In this document: positions 11,001 to 14,936 of the stretch, piece by piece | Layout of the letters: every line of letters begins with the position of its first letter | Numbering within the stretch: the first letter of the stretch is position 1 | Origin: Phoronis ovalis | Lineage: Eukaryota; Phoronida; Phoronidae | Reading direction: 5' to 3' | Assembly (NCBI GenBank): GCA_028565635.1 | Contig: JAOXYB010029911.1 | Location: 1 to 14,936, forward strand | DNA length: 14,936 nucleotides | Notes under the pieces: generated by a model | What the model saw: the letters and a program-made list of their open reading frames with translations, nothing else | Databases searched by the model: none | What the model was told of the DNA's origin: nothing | Made by a program: the position numbers and the translations under genes

Positions 11001-12200
11001 AACCTTAGGTAAAGTGGAGGTTGTACATTTTAAAAACGTTTTAAGAGTAGAGATTAACATTTAATTATTTCAAACCCCGATGTTTTTACATGCATGGGTG
11101 CGATACTTTGCTCTAGATTTATTTGTGCAAACTTATGTCGAAGAACACAGTGGTATAGCATACTTTAATTTACTTACAAATAAGTTAGATTAGTGAGTGT
11201 CTCGAAGGCACCTGATGGTAACACAGTAATCCGATTACCGATTAAATACCTGAAATGAGGAAAGGCATTTTTAACAAATATATAGTAAGTAAATGTGAAC
11301 AGTTACTGAGAGGACTCGGGTATGAGGATAAAGGAGTTTACATTTCCTTGTTTTATATTTTCTTTAGATTTTTTTGACATGTTGGCTAAAGAGTTTTTAT
11401 TTTGTGGGAATATTATTCCCCGGGGGTACTCATGGTTTTTTGACTATGAGCCGCCCAACCCAATCCAAAATTTTTAAATATAAGGGTAGCAATCCAAAAT
11501 TTTAAAATATTTGAATAGCAATCCATTTTTACGCAAACTGACTGATTACAAACCAAATTCCAAGATCTATTTTTGGATACAAACCTAAAATTAATCCAAA
11601 TTATTGGCTGTGATTAGCAATCCAATTTTTTGTATTTCTAGACGGTAGAAATCCAAAACAATACAGTCAGAAGTATACAATCCAAACTCAAAATTTTCAA
11701 CTGAGCTGCATATCCCCACCAAAAAATATCTTGAGAACCCCTTGGTATTATTCTTGCTTTGTACAATGAGGAAGATAAAAGGCCATAAAACTCATGCGTT
11801 CTCGGCAGCATTTTAAAACAGATGGAGTCTAGGGATATATTTGCACTGTATATAGTTTCACTGTTAAGTATAGAGCGTGGCTGAACAGTGCTTTGGAAAG
11901 CACTAAACATCTCACTCTTAAATATATTTGAAGAACTGTAACTTGTTAGATTAAAACTTACAGTTTTATAGTGTCCTTTGGAATGTTTCTGGATGCGGGA
12001 ACTGATAGTAAGCCTATGTTTTCACACTTGACTTCCTTGTTCGCATAGCAATCACATAGAGCGGATTGTCCGCCTGTACCTGAACACACCGATCCAGGCA
12101 AATTTGGTATAACAGCACTTGTACTGTCACAACAAGGACATAATAATAAAATAATTATGATCGATGAAAATGTTAAACGTATTCCTCCGTATCGCATCAT
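588..12200 (-). CDS. Adhesion GPCR-like receptor, N-terminal ectodomain (14 exons, 3' partial)
   Basis: This is a spliced minus-strand gene. Its exons are 12200-11962, 11249-11178, 10759-10688, 9993-9922, 8234-8142, 7055-6874, 6314-6229, 4353-4137, 3716-3544, 3009-2942, 2527-2349, 2085-1947, 1174-1077 and 822-588. Together they total 1925 nt, or 641 codons plus 2 nt. Successive intron phases are 2,2,2,2,2,1,0,1,0,2,1,2,1,2, and each exon start fits the previous end without a stop. Domains by residue are: signal peptide 1-26, LRRNT 39-80, four LRRs 80-183, LRRCT 187-243, Ly6/uPAR (LU) 249-334, Thr-rich linker 345-366, SEA 367-480, HormR 486-546, and start of GAIN from about 550. N-glycosylation sequons occur at N100, N137, N148, N255, N469, N541, N555, N604 and N638, as expected of a secreted or surface protein. 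The order LRR...HormR-GAIN points to the adhesion GPCR class. The GPS and 7TM parts are outside the window, so receptor identity is inferred. The ligand is unknown. Confidence 0.87.
1077..1174 (-). CDS. Exon 13: HormR domain, second part, and link to GAIN
   Basis: This exon encodes residues 531-563. The split Cys531 is followed by QRGIWSSTINFSGCP. This gives the HormR ending C-xx-G-x-W-xn-C, with W536 and C545. KTIDLKNLTDQVVSK then begins the first GAIN helix. The acceptor is TTTTTCAG and the donor GTAAGC. It was found by splice sites, since the exon frame is not the longest open frame here. Confidence 0.86.
1175..1946 (-). other. Intron 12
   Basis: This 772-nt intron splits the HormR domain inside a Cys codon. 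It contains a run of 12 G at 1835-1846, close to the donor side. No coding or repeat family was recognised otherwise. Confidence 0.8.
1835..1846 (+). repeat. G12 homopolymer
   Basis: Twelve consecutive G residues on the plus strand, so C12 in the transcript of the gene. It lies 101 nt inside intron 12 from the exon 12 donor and is likely length-variable. Confidence 0.9.
1947..2085 (-). CDS. Exon 12: hormone-receptor (HormR) domain, first part
   Basis: This exon encodes residues 485-530 plus two bases. C486, W502, the PTVAGD turn and C515-P516 match the HormR pattern C..W..t..G....CP found next to GAIN domains and in secretin-class receptors. The acceptor is TATTTCAG. The donor chosen is GTATGA after AGTG. 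It leaves TG to be completed to a Cys codon by exon 13, which restores the conserved A-x-R-x-C of HormR. Reading through would miss this cysteine. Confidence 0.87.
2086..2348 (-). other. Intron 11
   Basis: A short 263-nt phase 1 intron between the SEA and HormR exons. It is AT-rich, with no element recognised. Confidence 0.8.
2349..2527 (-). CDS. Exon 11: SEA domain cleavage-type turn and C-terminal half
   Basis: This 179-nt exon encodes residues 425-484. VRAGSLICGIEV, with Gly427-Ser428, sits where SEA domains carry the G^S[VI]VV autoproteolysis turn, as in mucins and ADGRF5. Hydrophobic Leu-Ile follow the serine, so self-cleavage is plausible but unproven. The rest (RIKAIDIFNVIY and onward) fits the second helix and last strand. 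N469 is a sequon. The acceptor is TTTTACAG and the donor GTAAAA, the least consensus-like donor of the gene. Confidence 0.82.
2528..2941 (-). other. Intron 10
   Basis: A 414-nt phase 2 intron within the SEA domain. It is AT-rich, with no repeat or RNA gene recognised. Confidence 0.78.
2942..3009 (-). CDS. Exon 10: SEA domain, middle segment
   Basis: This 68-nt exon encodes residues 403-424. The sequence IRNSLSGM continues the SEA helix from exon 9, and VDLVRV leads into the strand before the Gly-Ser turn. Its acceptor is ATTTACAG and its donor GTATGT. It starts in phase 0 and ends in phase 2, matching both neighbours. Confidence 0.83.
3112..3440 (+). mobile_element. 5S rRNA-derived SINE (SINE3-like) with (ATT)n tail
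   Basis: The plus strand at about 3130-3210 resembles 5S rRNA. AAATTAAGCA (3144-3153) matches the internal A box, AAGTTAAGCA. GCCTGGT follows, and TTGGATGGGTGAC (3173-3185) matches the intermediate and C boxes. GGAAT and CAGCAGGGC follow, like the 5S 3' end. A body of about 200 nt unrelated to 5S ends in an ATT-rich tail at 3418-3440, as expected of a retroposed SINE. No clear target duplication was found, and the left boundary is approximate. Divergence from 5S suggests an old copy. Confidence 0.62.
3418..3440 (+). repeat. (ATT)n microsatellite
   Basis: A short imperfect ATT run forming the likely 3' tail of the SINE in intron 9. Confidence 0.85.
3544..3716 (-). CDS. Exon 9: Thr-rich linker and start of SEA domain
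   Basis: This exon encodes residues 345-402. The first part is a Thr-rich linker made of a tandem nine-residue motif (TTDRVTFP, VTTDTVTFL). VKLKLTMVLDRPFSTPL then begins the first SEA strand. QAHLALEQEISQA is the first SEA helix, with the family's LeqeI-type pattern. The acceptor TTTTCTAG fits the incoming phase 1. The end at donor GTACGT (3543-3538, phase 0) is required to join exon 10. Ignoring that donor keeps the frame open for 50 more codons, to a stop at 3391. Confidence 0.8.
3636..3716 (-). repeat. 27-nt coding tandem repeat with duplicated splice acceptors
   Basis: On the minus strand, two 27-nt units (3716-3690 and 3689-3663) differ at only a few bases, and a degenerate third follows (3662-3636). 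Each of the first two units ends in TTTC[CT]AG, the same sequence type as the real acceptor TTTTCTAG just upstream. They encode nine-residue Thr-rich repeats in the linker before SEA. Splicing to the acceptor within the first unit stays in frame and removes nine residues. Splicing to the next one creates TAA. Confidence 0.85.
3717..4136 (-). other. Intron 8
   Basis: A 420-nt phase 1 intron between LU and the SEA linker. It has a short ATC-rich stretch near 3890 and no other recognised element. Confidence 0.78.
4137..4353 (-). CDS. Exon 8: second half of Ly6/uPAR (LU) domain
   Basis: This 217-nt exon encodes residues 273-344. Cysteines lie at 275, 298, 304, 315, 324, 327, 328 and 333. The spacing K-K-C-x5-C and the ending SCC-x4-CN (327-334) are the LU signature, with the terminal Cys-Asn intact. 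Cysteines 315 and 324 are two more than the usual ten and could form an extra disulfide in the third finger. The acceptor is TTTTACAG. Donor GTAAGT (4136-4131) gives phase 1, which fits exon 9. No GPI signal follows, so the domain is an internal module. Confidence 0.87.
4354..6228 (-). other. Intron 7 (largest), within the LU domain
   Basis: This 1875-nt phase 0 intron splits the LU domain after its fourth cysteine. It contains the (AC)n microsatellite at 5014-5044. The short open frames on the plus strand at 4976-5191 and 5648-5851 show no recognisable domain and look like chance. Confidence 0.78.
5014..5044 (+). repeat. (AC)n microsatellite
   Basis: Perfect AC dinucleotide repeat, 31 nt (about 15 units), followed by a short CATA extension. 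It lies inside intron 7 and should be polymorphic. Confidence 0.95.
6229..6314 (-). CDS. Exon 7: first half of Ly6/uPAR (LU) domain
   Basis: This 86-nt exon encodes residues 244-272, between acceptor TTTTCCAG and donor GTACGT. It contains TCSTCENATSESQC followed by SQC, giving cysteines 250, 253, 262 and 268. This is the C-x2-C-xn-C-x5-C opening of Ly6/uPAR three-finger domains such as CD59. The exon ends in phase 0. It was found by splice sites and phase. Confidence 0.85.
6315..6873 (-). other. Intron 6
   Basis: A 559-nt phase 1 intron joining LRRCT to LU. Its middle part is a candidate dispersed repeat (6470-6665), described separately. Confidence 0.78.
6470..6665 (-). repeat. Candidate dispersed repeat, family unknown
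   Basis: This block is less AT-rich than its surroundings and keeps a 72-codon open frame on the minus strand (6678-6460) with no recognised domain. The plus-strand motif CATACTTGCCAACCTT (6525-6540) recurs in diverged form at 13735-13746 and 13919-13930. Such CATACYTGCCAA stretches occur in abundant repeats of many marine animals. Boundaries are unclear and no target duplication was seen. Confidence 0.3.
6874..7055 (-). CDS. Exon 6: LRR C-terminal cap (LRRCT)
   Basis: This exon encodes residues 183-243. It opens with SLGNLICDCGLNRFNDWL, matching the LRRCT signature N-x-x-x-CxC-x7-W. Cysteines 190, 192, 213 and 240 are the four that form the two cap disulfides. The exon ends in phase 1 before donor GTATGT, with the split codon completed to Asn by exon 7. 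The next part of the protein begins a new cysteine-rich module directly. Confidence 0.9.
7056..8141 (-). other. Intron 5
   Basis: A 1086-nt phase 2 intron between LRR4 and LRRCT. It holds an imperfect CAA/CAG stretch at about 8030-8055. It also holds a 69-codon plus-strand open frame (7660-7869) that matches nothing I recognise and lacks splice or gene context. Confidence 0.78.
8030..8055 (+). repeat. Imperfect CAA/CAG low-complexity tract
   Basis: Short run of CAA and CAG triplets in intron 5, about 90 nt from the exon 5 donor. Noncoding. Confidence 0.7.
8142..8234 (-). CDS. Exon 5: extended leucine-rich repeat 4
   Basis: The exon is 93 nt, not 72, and keeps phase 2-2. It encodes residues 152-182. 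The C-terminal half (FLQKVAGDAFIESPNLSI) is a clear LRR. The N-terminal half carries about seven extra residues in the GAQGDQSNP loop. The start at acceptor TTTTACAG (8235-8236) is the only nearby AG that preserves the frame. The AG that would make a 76-nt exon breaks the frame. The donor is GTAAGT. Confidence 0.83.
8235..9921 (-). other. Intron 4
   Basis: A 1687-nt phase 2 intron between LRR3 and LRR4. The part next to exon 5 (8235-8428) stays open in the exon frame and is locally GC-rich (GGCCGGCC near 8310) but shows no LRR pattern. The part at about 9110-9760 is very AT-rich and repeat-like. Confidence 0.77.
9110..9760. repeat. AT-rich repeat-like block, unclassified
   Basis: Long A/T runs carry an imperfect inverted arrangement of ATAACTTTTAA...AATCAAAA (around 9150-9180 and, inverted, around 9405-9435). 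No TIR or target duplication could be fixed, and no protein is encoded. It may be a degraded noncoding transposon. Confidence 0.25.
9922..9993 (-). CDS. Exon 4: leucine-rich repeat 3
   Basis: This 72-nt phase 2-2 exon encodes residues 128-151. It includes LQNISSRAFAHLWNLTD, which keeps the LRR leucines and the alanine-phenylalanine turn. The consensus asparagine of the LxxN turn is replaced by Gly-Gly. The acceptor is CTTTCAG and the donor GTAAGT. Sequons lie at N137 and N148. Confidence 0.88.
9994..10687 (-). other. Intron 3
   Basis: A 694-nt phase 2 intron between LRR2 and LRR3. It contains a small hairpin with arms AATCCCTT and AAGGGATT near 10480-10505. No other element was recognised. 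Confidence 0.77.
10688..10759 (-). CDS. Exon 3: leucine-rich repeat 2
   Basis: This 72-nt phase 2-2 exon encodes residues 104-127. LDISNNPLQKIEDNAF is a textbook LRR segment, followed by KGLYRLQK. The acceptor is GTTTCAG and the donor GTGAGT. It is the most consensus-like repeat of the four. Confidence 0.92.
10760..11177 (-). other. Intron 2
   Basis: A 418-nt phase 2 intron between LRR1 and LRR2. It carries the hairpin at 10841-10875 and next to it a short CpG-containing patch (about 10895-10930) with the palindrome GAACGTTC. Confidence 0.77.
10841..10875. repeat. Inverted repeat (14-bp arms)
   Basis: Arms CTGGGTCTAATATA (10841-10854) and TATATTAGTCCCAG (10862-10875) pair over 14 positions with one mismatch around a 7-nt loop. 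It is probably a repeat relic; too short for a typical animal microRNA precursor. Confidence 0.6.
11178..11249 (-). CDS. Exon 2: leucine-rich repeat 1
   Basis: This 72-nt exon encodes one LRR unit, residues 80-103. The unit fits the typical-type LRR pattern LxLxxNxIxxLPxGAFxxLxxLxx, with GNRITVLPSGAF visible. It lies between acceptor CATTTCAG and donor GTAAGT, and both flanking introns are phase 2. N100-L-T is a glycosylation sequon. The exon is too short to stand out as an open frame and was located from splice sites and phase. Confidence 0.9.
11411..11418. repeat. Target site duplication, MITE copy 1 (left)
   Basis: TATTATTC directly abuts the left TIR and recurs exactly at 11746-11753 after the right TIR. 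Confidence 0.85.
11419..11745. mobile_element. Non-autonomous TIR element (MITE), copy 1, hAT-like
   Basis: This 327-bp element is bounded by perfect 8-bp target duplications TATTATTC (11411-11418 and 11746-11753). The left end is CCCGGGGGTACTCATG. The right end, read inverted, is CCAAGGGGTTCTCAAG, a decayed terminal inverted repeat. The interior is noncoding and built on repeated GTAGCAATCCAAA-like motifs. The 8-bp duplication suggests the hAT superfamily. Copy 2 lies at 13160-13538 in the same orientation and has better-preserved ends. Confidence 0.85.
11962..12200 (-). CDS. Exon 1: signal peptide and LRRNT cap
   Basis: The exon begins with two consecutive Met codons (12200 and 12197) and encodes residues 1-79. 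A hydrophobic stretch, IIIILLLCPCC, around residues 14-24 follows a basic N-terminus and makes a clear signal peptide, with likely cleavage near residues 26-29. Four cysteines (39, 49, 51, 59) in the pattern C-x9-C-x-C-x7-C, followed by a leucine and proline stretch, form a leucine-rich-repeat N-terminal cap. The exon ends with CT of a split Leu codon before the donor GTAAGT (phase 2). The first Met is chosen because it is the most upstream in frame; the second is equally possible. Confidence 0.9.
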
Positions 12201-12266
12201 TTTTGCACAAGCGTCTTAAAATTGTTTTCTAAAAAATATCGTTTTACTCCATCTAAATGTCTTCGA

Positions 12267-12349
12267 ATTTGACTGTTCATTCTATTGATGACCAAGCGAA
12301 CATTGTTCCTCCTGTCGTGTCAGCGCGTATAAGGTAGCTTGCTATATAG
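12267..12349 (-). promoter_or_regulatory. Weak core-promoter and uORF candidate
   Basis: On the minus strand, CTATATAG (12349-12342) is a TATA-like box about 145 nt upstream of the start codon. A short upstream ORF of eight codons begins at ATG 12303 and stops at 12277. Both could be chance in AT-rich DNA, and an untranslated first exon further upstream is equally possible. Confidence 0.2.
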
Positions 12350-13159
12350 AAGTTTCACTAAGTTTCCACAAGAAAATAATCCAATCAAACGCAGGTGCAG
12401 TTAATAAAATCCAGCTGATTGCCTGAAGGTGAACAATTTCCTATTTTCCTTTATCTTCAATATGATGTCCTGGAACCAAAAAAAAACGCAAAATATAAGT
12501 AGCTATAAAACTTGTATATTTGGATTTAGATTAACTTCTTACGGTTATTTCTTATTTTTTAATTACCGAATTCTTCGTATATCGCTGATTATAATTCCTG
12601 TACGTGACTATGATGGCTATGTGAGATATGTTTGTTTGAATATCCTTGTATGTGCGATGGAATATCCAATCAGTTAGTACAAGAAGGCTGTACCTACATT
12701 TTTTAATAAAAGCTTTCCGGATATTAAATATCAAGTTTTCATTTGCATGTTTAGTTTACAAATGACTTGAAGTAAAAAATAATTGCTGTTTTTACAACGC
12801 AATAAAGAAAGAAAACTTAACTTATTAATATAAGTTATGATAGCGACATTACAAAAAAAATATGAAAGCATTAAAGCGTCCATTCATCGGGTTCTGGTAA
12901 AAGAAACATTCATCGCCCTTGAAAAGGAAATATTTTCAGGTTTTCTGAAATTAGTTTCATGATTATATTAATTCGTTAAGCACCTATTCAACTTGTTTAA
13001 CGATTTATCGTGTGAATTACGCATTTGTACAAATACTGTTATGGTAACATTTATGTAATTTTACACAGATTAAAGACATGCGCAGAGGATTACATTGCGA
13101 TACTAAATAGAGAACGTTATTCATATAATTAAAGTTGAATGTCACAAGGAGCAATATAT

Positions 13160-13538
13160 CCCGGGGGGTACTCGATGTTTTTTTTTAATACGGGGATGTG
13201 CCGCGGAACCCAATCCAAAATTTTAGCGTGCGGTAGCAAACCCAATCCAAATTTTTTGAAATATAATGGTAGCAATCCAAAATTTTAAAATATTTGAGTA
13301 GCAATCCATTTTTACGCAAACTGACTGATACAAACCAAATTCCAAAAATCGTTTTGTGGATACAAACCTAAATTTAATCCAAATTATCTGCTGTAAGCAG
13401 CGGGTAGCAATCCAAATTTTTGAATTTCTTGACGGTAGCAATCAAAAAAAAAATACAGTAAGAAGTATACAATCCAAATCCAAAACTTTCAACTGGGCTG
13501 CACACCCCCACCAAAAAATACCTCGAGTACCCCCCAGG
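13160..13538. mobile_element. Non-autonomous TIR element (MITE), copy 2, hAT-like
   Basis: This 379-bp element is flanked by perfect 8-bp duplications CAATATAT (13152-13159 and 13539-13546). The ends are near-perfect inverted repeats: CCCGGGGGGTACTCGA on the left and, inverted, CCTGGGGGGTACTCGA on the right. The interior repeats GTAGCAATCCAAA motifs and aligns along its length with copy 1. No transposase is present, so it would depend on an enzyme elsewhere. The overlapping short open frames on both strands (13223-13441, 13356-13610) are products of the repeat. Confidence 0.9.
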
Positions 13539-13706
13539 CAATATATCGACATATTAATTATCGCATGTGTTGAACAGAACAGGGTCATGATAGACCTTCG
13601 GATTACTTAGTCGAAAGGGAAACTTTTAAAGTTAATGACGAAGCAAACCAGTCCTAAGTTAATGAAGATGTGCCGGATGGTTCCAGTCCATGGGTCTATC
13701 CTACTC

Positions 13707-13716
13707 GGGGGGGGGG
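13707..13716 (+). repeat. G10 homopolymer
   Basis: Ten consecutive G residues in the upstream region, following CTACTC. Likely length-variable. Confidence 0.85.
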
Positions 13717-14846
13717 TTTCCATACTGACCCAGTCATACCTGCCAATCTCCCCTGAGCAGTTTTACAAGAGCAAAGATATATTTAAATAAACAGAGATCG
13801 CCAATATTTGAATTCTACCTCAGGATTATTTTATTTATTAAACTTGCAAAACTTTCGCAATTCTCTGAATCCATACCACTGATAAACAAATACCAAAGCG
13901 GTTTTGAAATCTATAAAATTGCCAACCTTGCAAGTTTACGGAAAATAAGAAGCCTCCTGTTTTACATTTTAGAGGAGTTTTAAAAAACTAATATATAAAA
14001 TTTTATGATTAATTTAAAAGGTAGTTTAATTGACTGACCAGCGACGTCGAAACCAGTTCGTTCCTGGTCAAAACTGGACAGGTGACAGAACTAAGACAGG
14101 ACAACTGACATTTATATGTTGTATCCTCTTTAGTGTCAGATTTACCTAACGTCTGACACAATTTTTTTTTCGTGCTCAACAATGGCGTGGCTATTTTCTA
14201 AAAAAAAAACGATGATCAGACATCTAGTAAGCCTAGATAACTGAGACTGGTCTCAATACAAAAGAAAATATTTGTTGTAAAATATCCCACGATGATAATA
14301 TATGTCAGTTTCTTAAGATAAAATAAATAGCTACCACAAAAAAAATCCAACTAACTTCTGATTTCATCCAATTACCAATATTTAAAGATGACTTGAGATC
14401 AATTTGACAGCTACGTATGACGAAAATCCGTGCAGCCCACAATAAAATGTGTGCAAAAGTATACATACGGATAACGATATAATGGCTTTTATGTTTACTT
14501 TTGATATTGTTCCAATAAAAGTATTACAATAGGTATGTCAATATTTTAGATCCTAAGTATTTTAGAATGACAACTTCATAATATACTGTGATTTACATCT
14601 TTAATCAAGACATACCTATAAAGCAAGCAAACAAGATAACAGACATAGATTTTTCTATTTCTTTCTGTATACCCGATGTTTTAAAATACTGTTTTAATAA
14701 TCTCTTAACTTAACCATTAATTTGTAATAAAAGGTACTTTTAGTTTTGTTTACTTAAATCTATTGTATTTCTAGTCTTGTGTTTTTATACGATCTATATT
14801 GGATCCATATAGCATTTATATTTTCACTAGGCATCGTAACTTGTCC

Positions 14847-14870
14847 ATATATATATATATCATCATCATC
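14847..14870 (+). repeat. (TA)n then (ATC)n microsatellite
   Basis: A run of alternating A and T followed directly by ATC triplets. The downstream 66 nt up to the window edge are more GC-rich, with an inverted CGAGCTA/TAGCTCG pair. They could be the edge of a dispersed repeat that uses this microsatellite as its tail. Confidence 0.7.
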
Positions 14871-14936
14871 TGATCGAGCTAGTCGATGTAGCTCGGACAT
14901 GTAGACTATCACGCCATCCATCACGATCTTGCATCA

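Larger units (their letters stand above)
11250..11961 (-). other. Intron 1, carrying MITE copy 1
   Basis: A 712-nt phase 2 intron between the signal/LRRNT exon and LRR1. Nearly half of it is the transposon relic at 11419-11745. Confidence 0.8.
12201..14936. other. Upstream sequence with no gene recognised
   Basis: This is the 5' flank of the receptor gene. It contains MITE copy 2, a G10 run (13707-13716), a possible degraded repeat (13730-13990), a perfect 8-bp-arm hairpin (14133-14159) and a (TA)n run with an ATC stretch (14847-14870). The short open frames here, for example 12429-12677 plus, show no domain or splice context. Confidence 0.7.

Noticed and set aside
12429-12734. Overlapping open frames on both strands upstream of exon 1
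   Set aside because: AT-rich, low-complexity hydrophobic translations without domain, Kozak or splice support.
13223-13610. Open frames on both strands over MITE copy 2
   Set aside because: Their peptides repeat the element's internal motif and no transposase signature is visible.

Overview
The window is animal nuclear DNA, roughly two-thirds A+T, from an invertebrate. It has short spliced exons with GT-AG boundaries, relics of transposons and SINEs, microsatellites, and no operon-like gene packing. The repeat types (a G/C-tipped TIR element, a 5S-derived SINE) and the receptor family suggest an aquatic invertebrate such as a mollusc, hemichordate, lancelet or cnidarian. The sequence alone does not decide which.

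One gene explains essentially all the coding signal. It runs on the minus strand from the start codon at 12200 to a splice donor at 588 and continues beyond position 1. I could place 14 consecutive coding exons. Every phase matches its neighbour, every junction has GT/AG, and there is no in-frame stop, giving 641 codons plus 2 nt. The predicted product is the N-terminal extracellular part of an adhesion GPCR-like receptor. In order it has a signal peptide, an LRRNT cap, four leucine-rich repeats, an LRRCT cap, a Ly6/uPAR (three-finger, LU) domain, a SEA domain, a hormone-receptor (HormR) domain, and the start of a GAIN domain. The GPS cleavage site and the seven-transmembrane region would lie on exons outside the window. 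LRR, HormR and GAIN are the ADGRA layout and SEA plus GAIN is the ADGRF layout. An LU domain in this position, and the whole combination, match no named vertebrate family I know. This is the main discovery candidate.

Layout from right to left, which is gene order. 14936-12201 is upstream sequence with one complete TIR/MITE element (13160-13538) and a weak core-promoter and uORF candidate. 12200-11962 is exon 1. Intron 1 carries a second, older copy of the same MITE (11419-11745). 11249-8142 holds the LRR exons; the first three are exactly 72 nt. 7055-6874 is LRRCT. 6314-6229 and 4353-4137 encode LU, separated by a 1.9-kb intron with an (AC)n microsatellite. 3716-3544, 3009-2942 and 2527-2349 encode SEA. 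A 5S-rRNA-derived SINE with an (ATT)n tail sits in the first SEA intron. 2085-1947 and 1174-1077 encode HormR, 822-588 begins GAIN, and 587-1 is the next intron or unresolved.

I found no credible rRNA or tRNA genes, no CRISPR array and no second protein-coding gene. The remaining open frames are short, AT-driven or repeat-derived.
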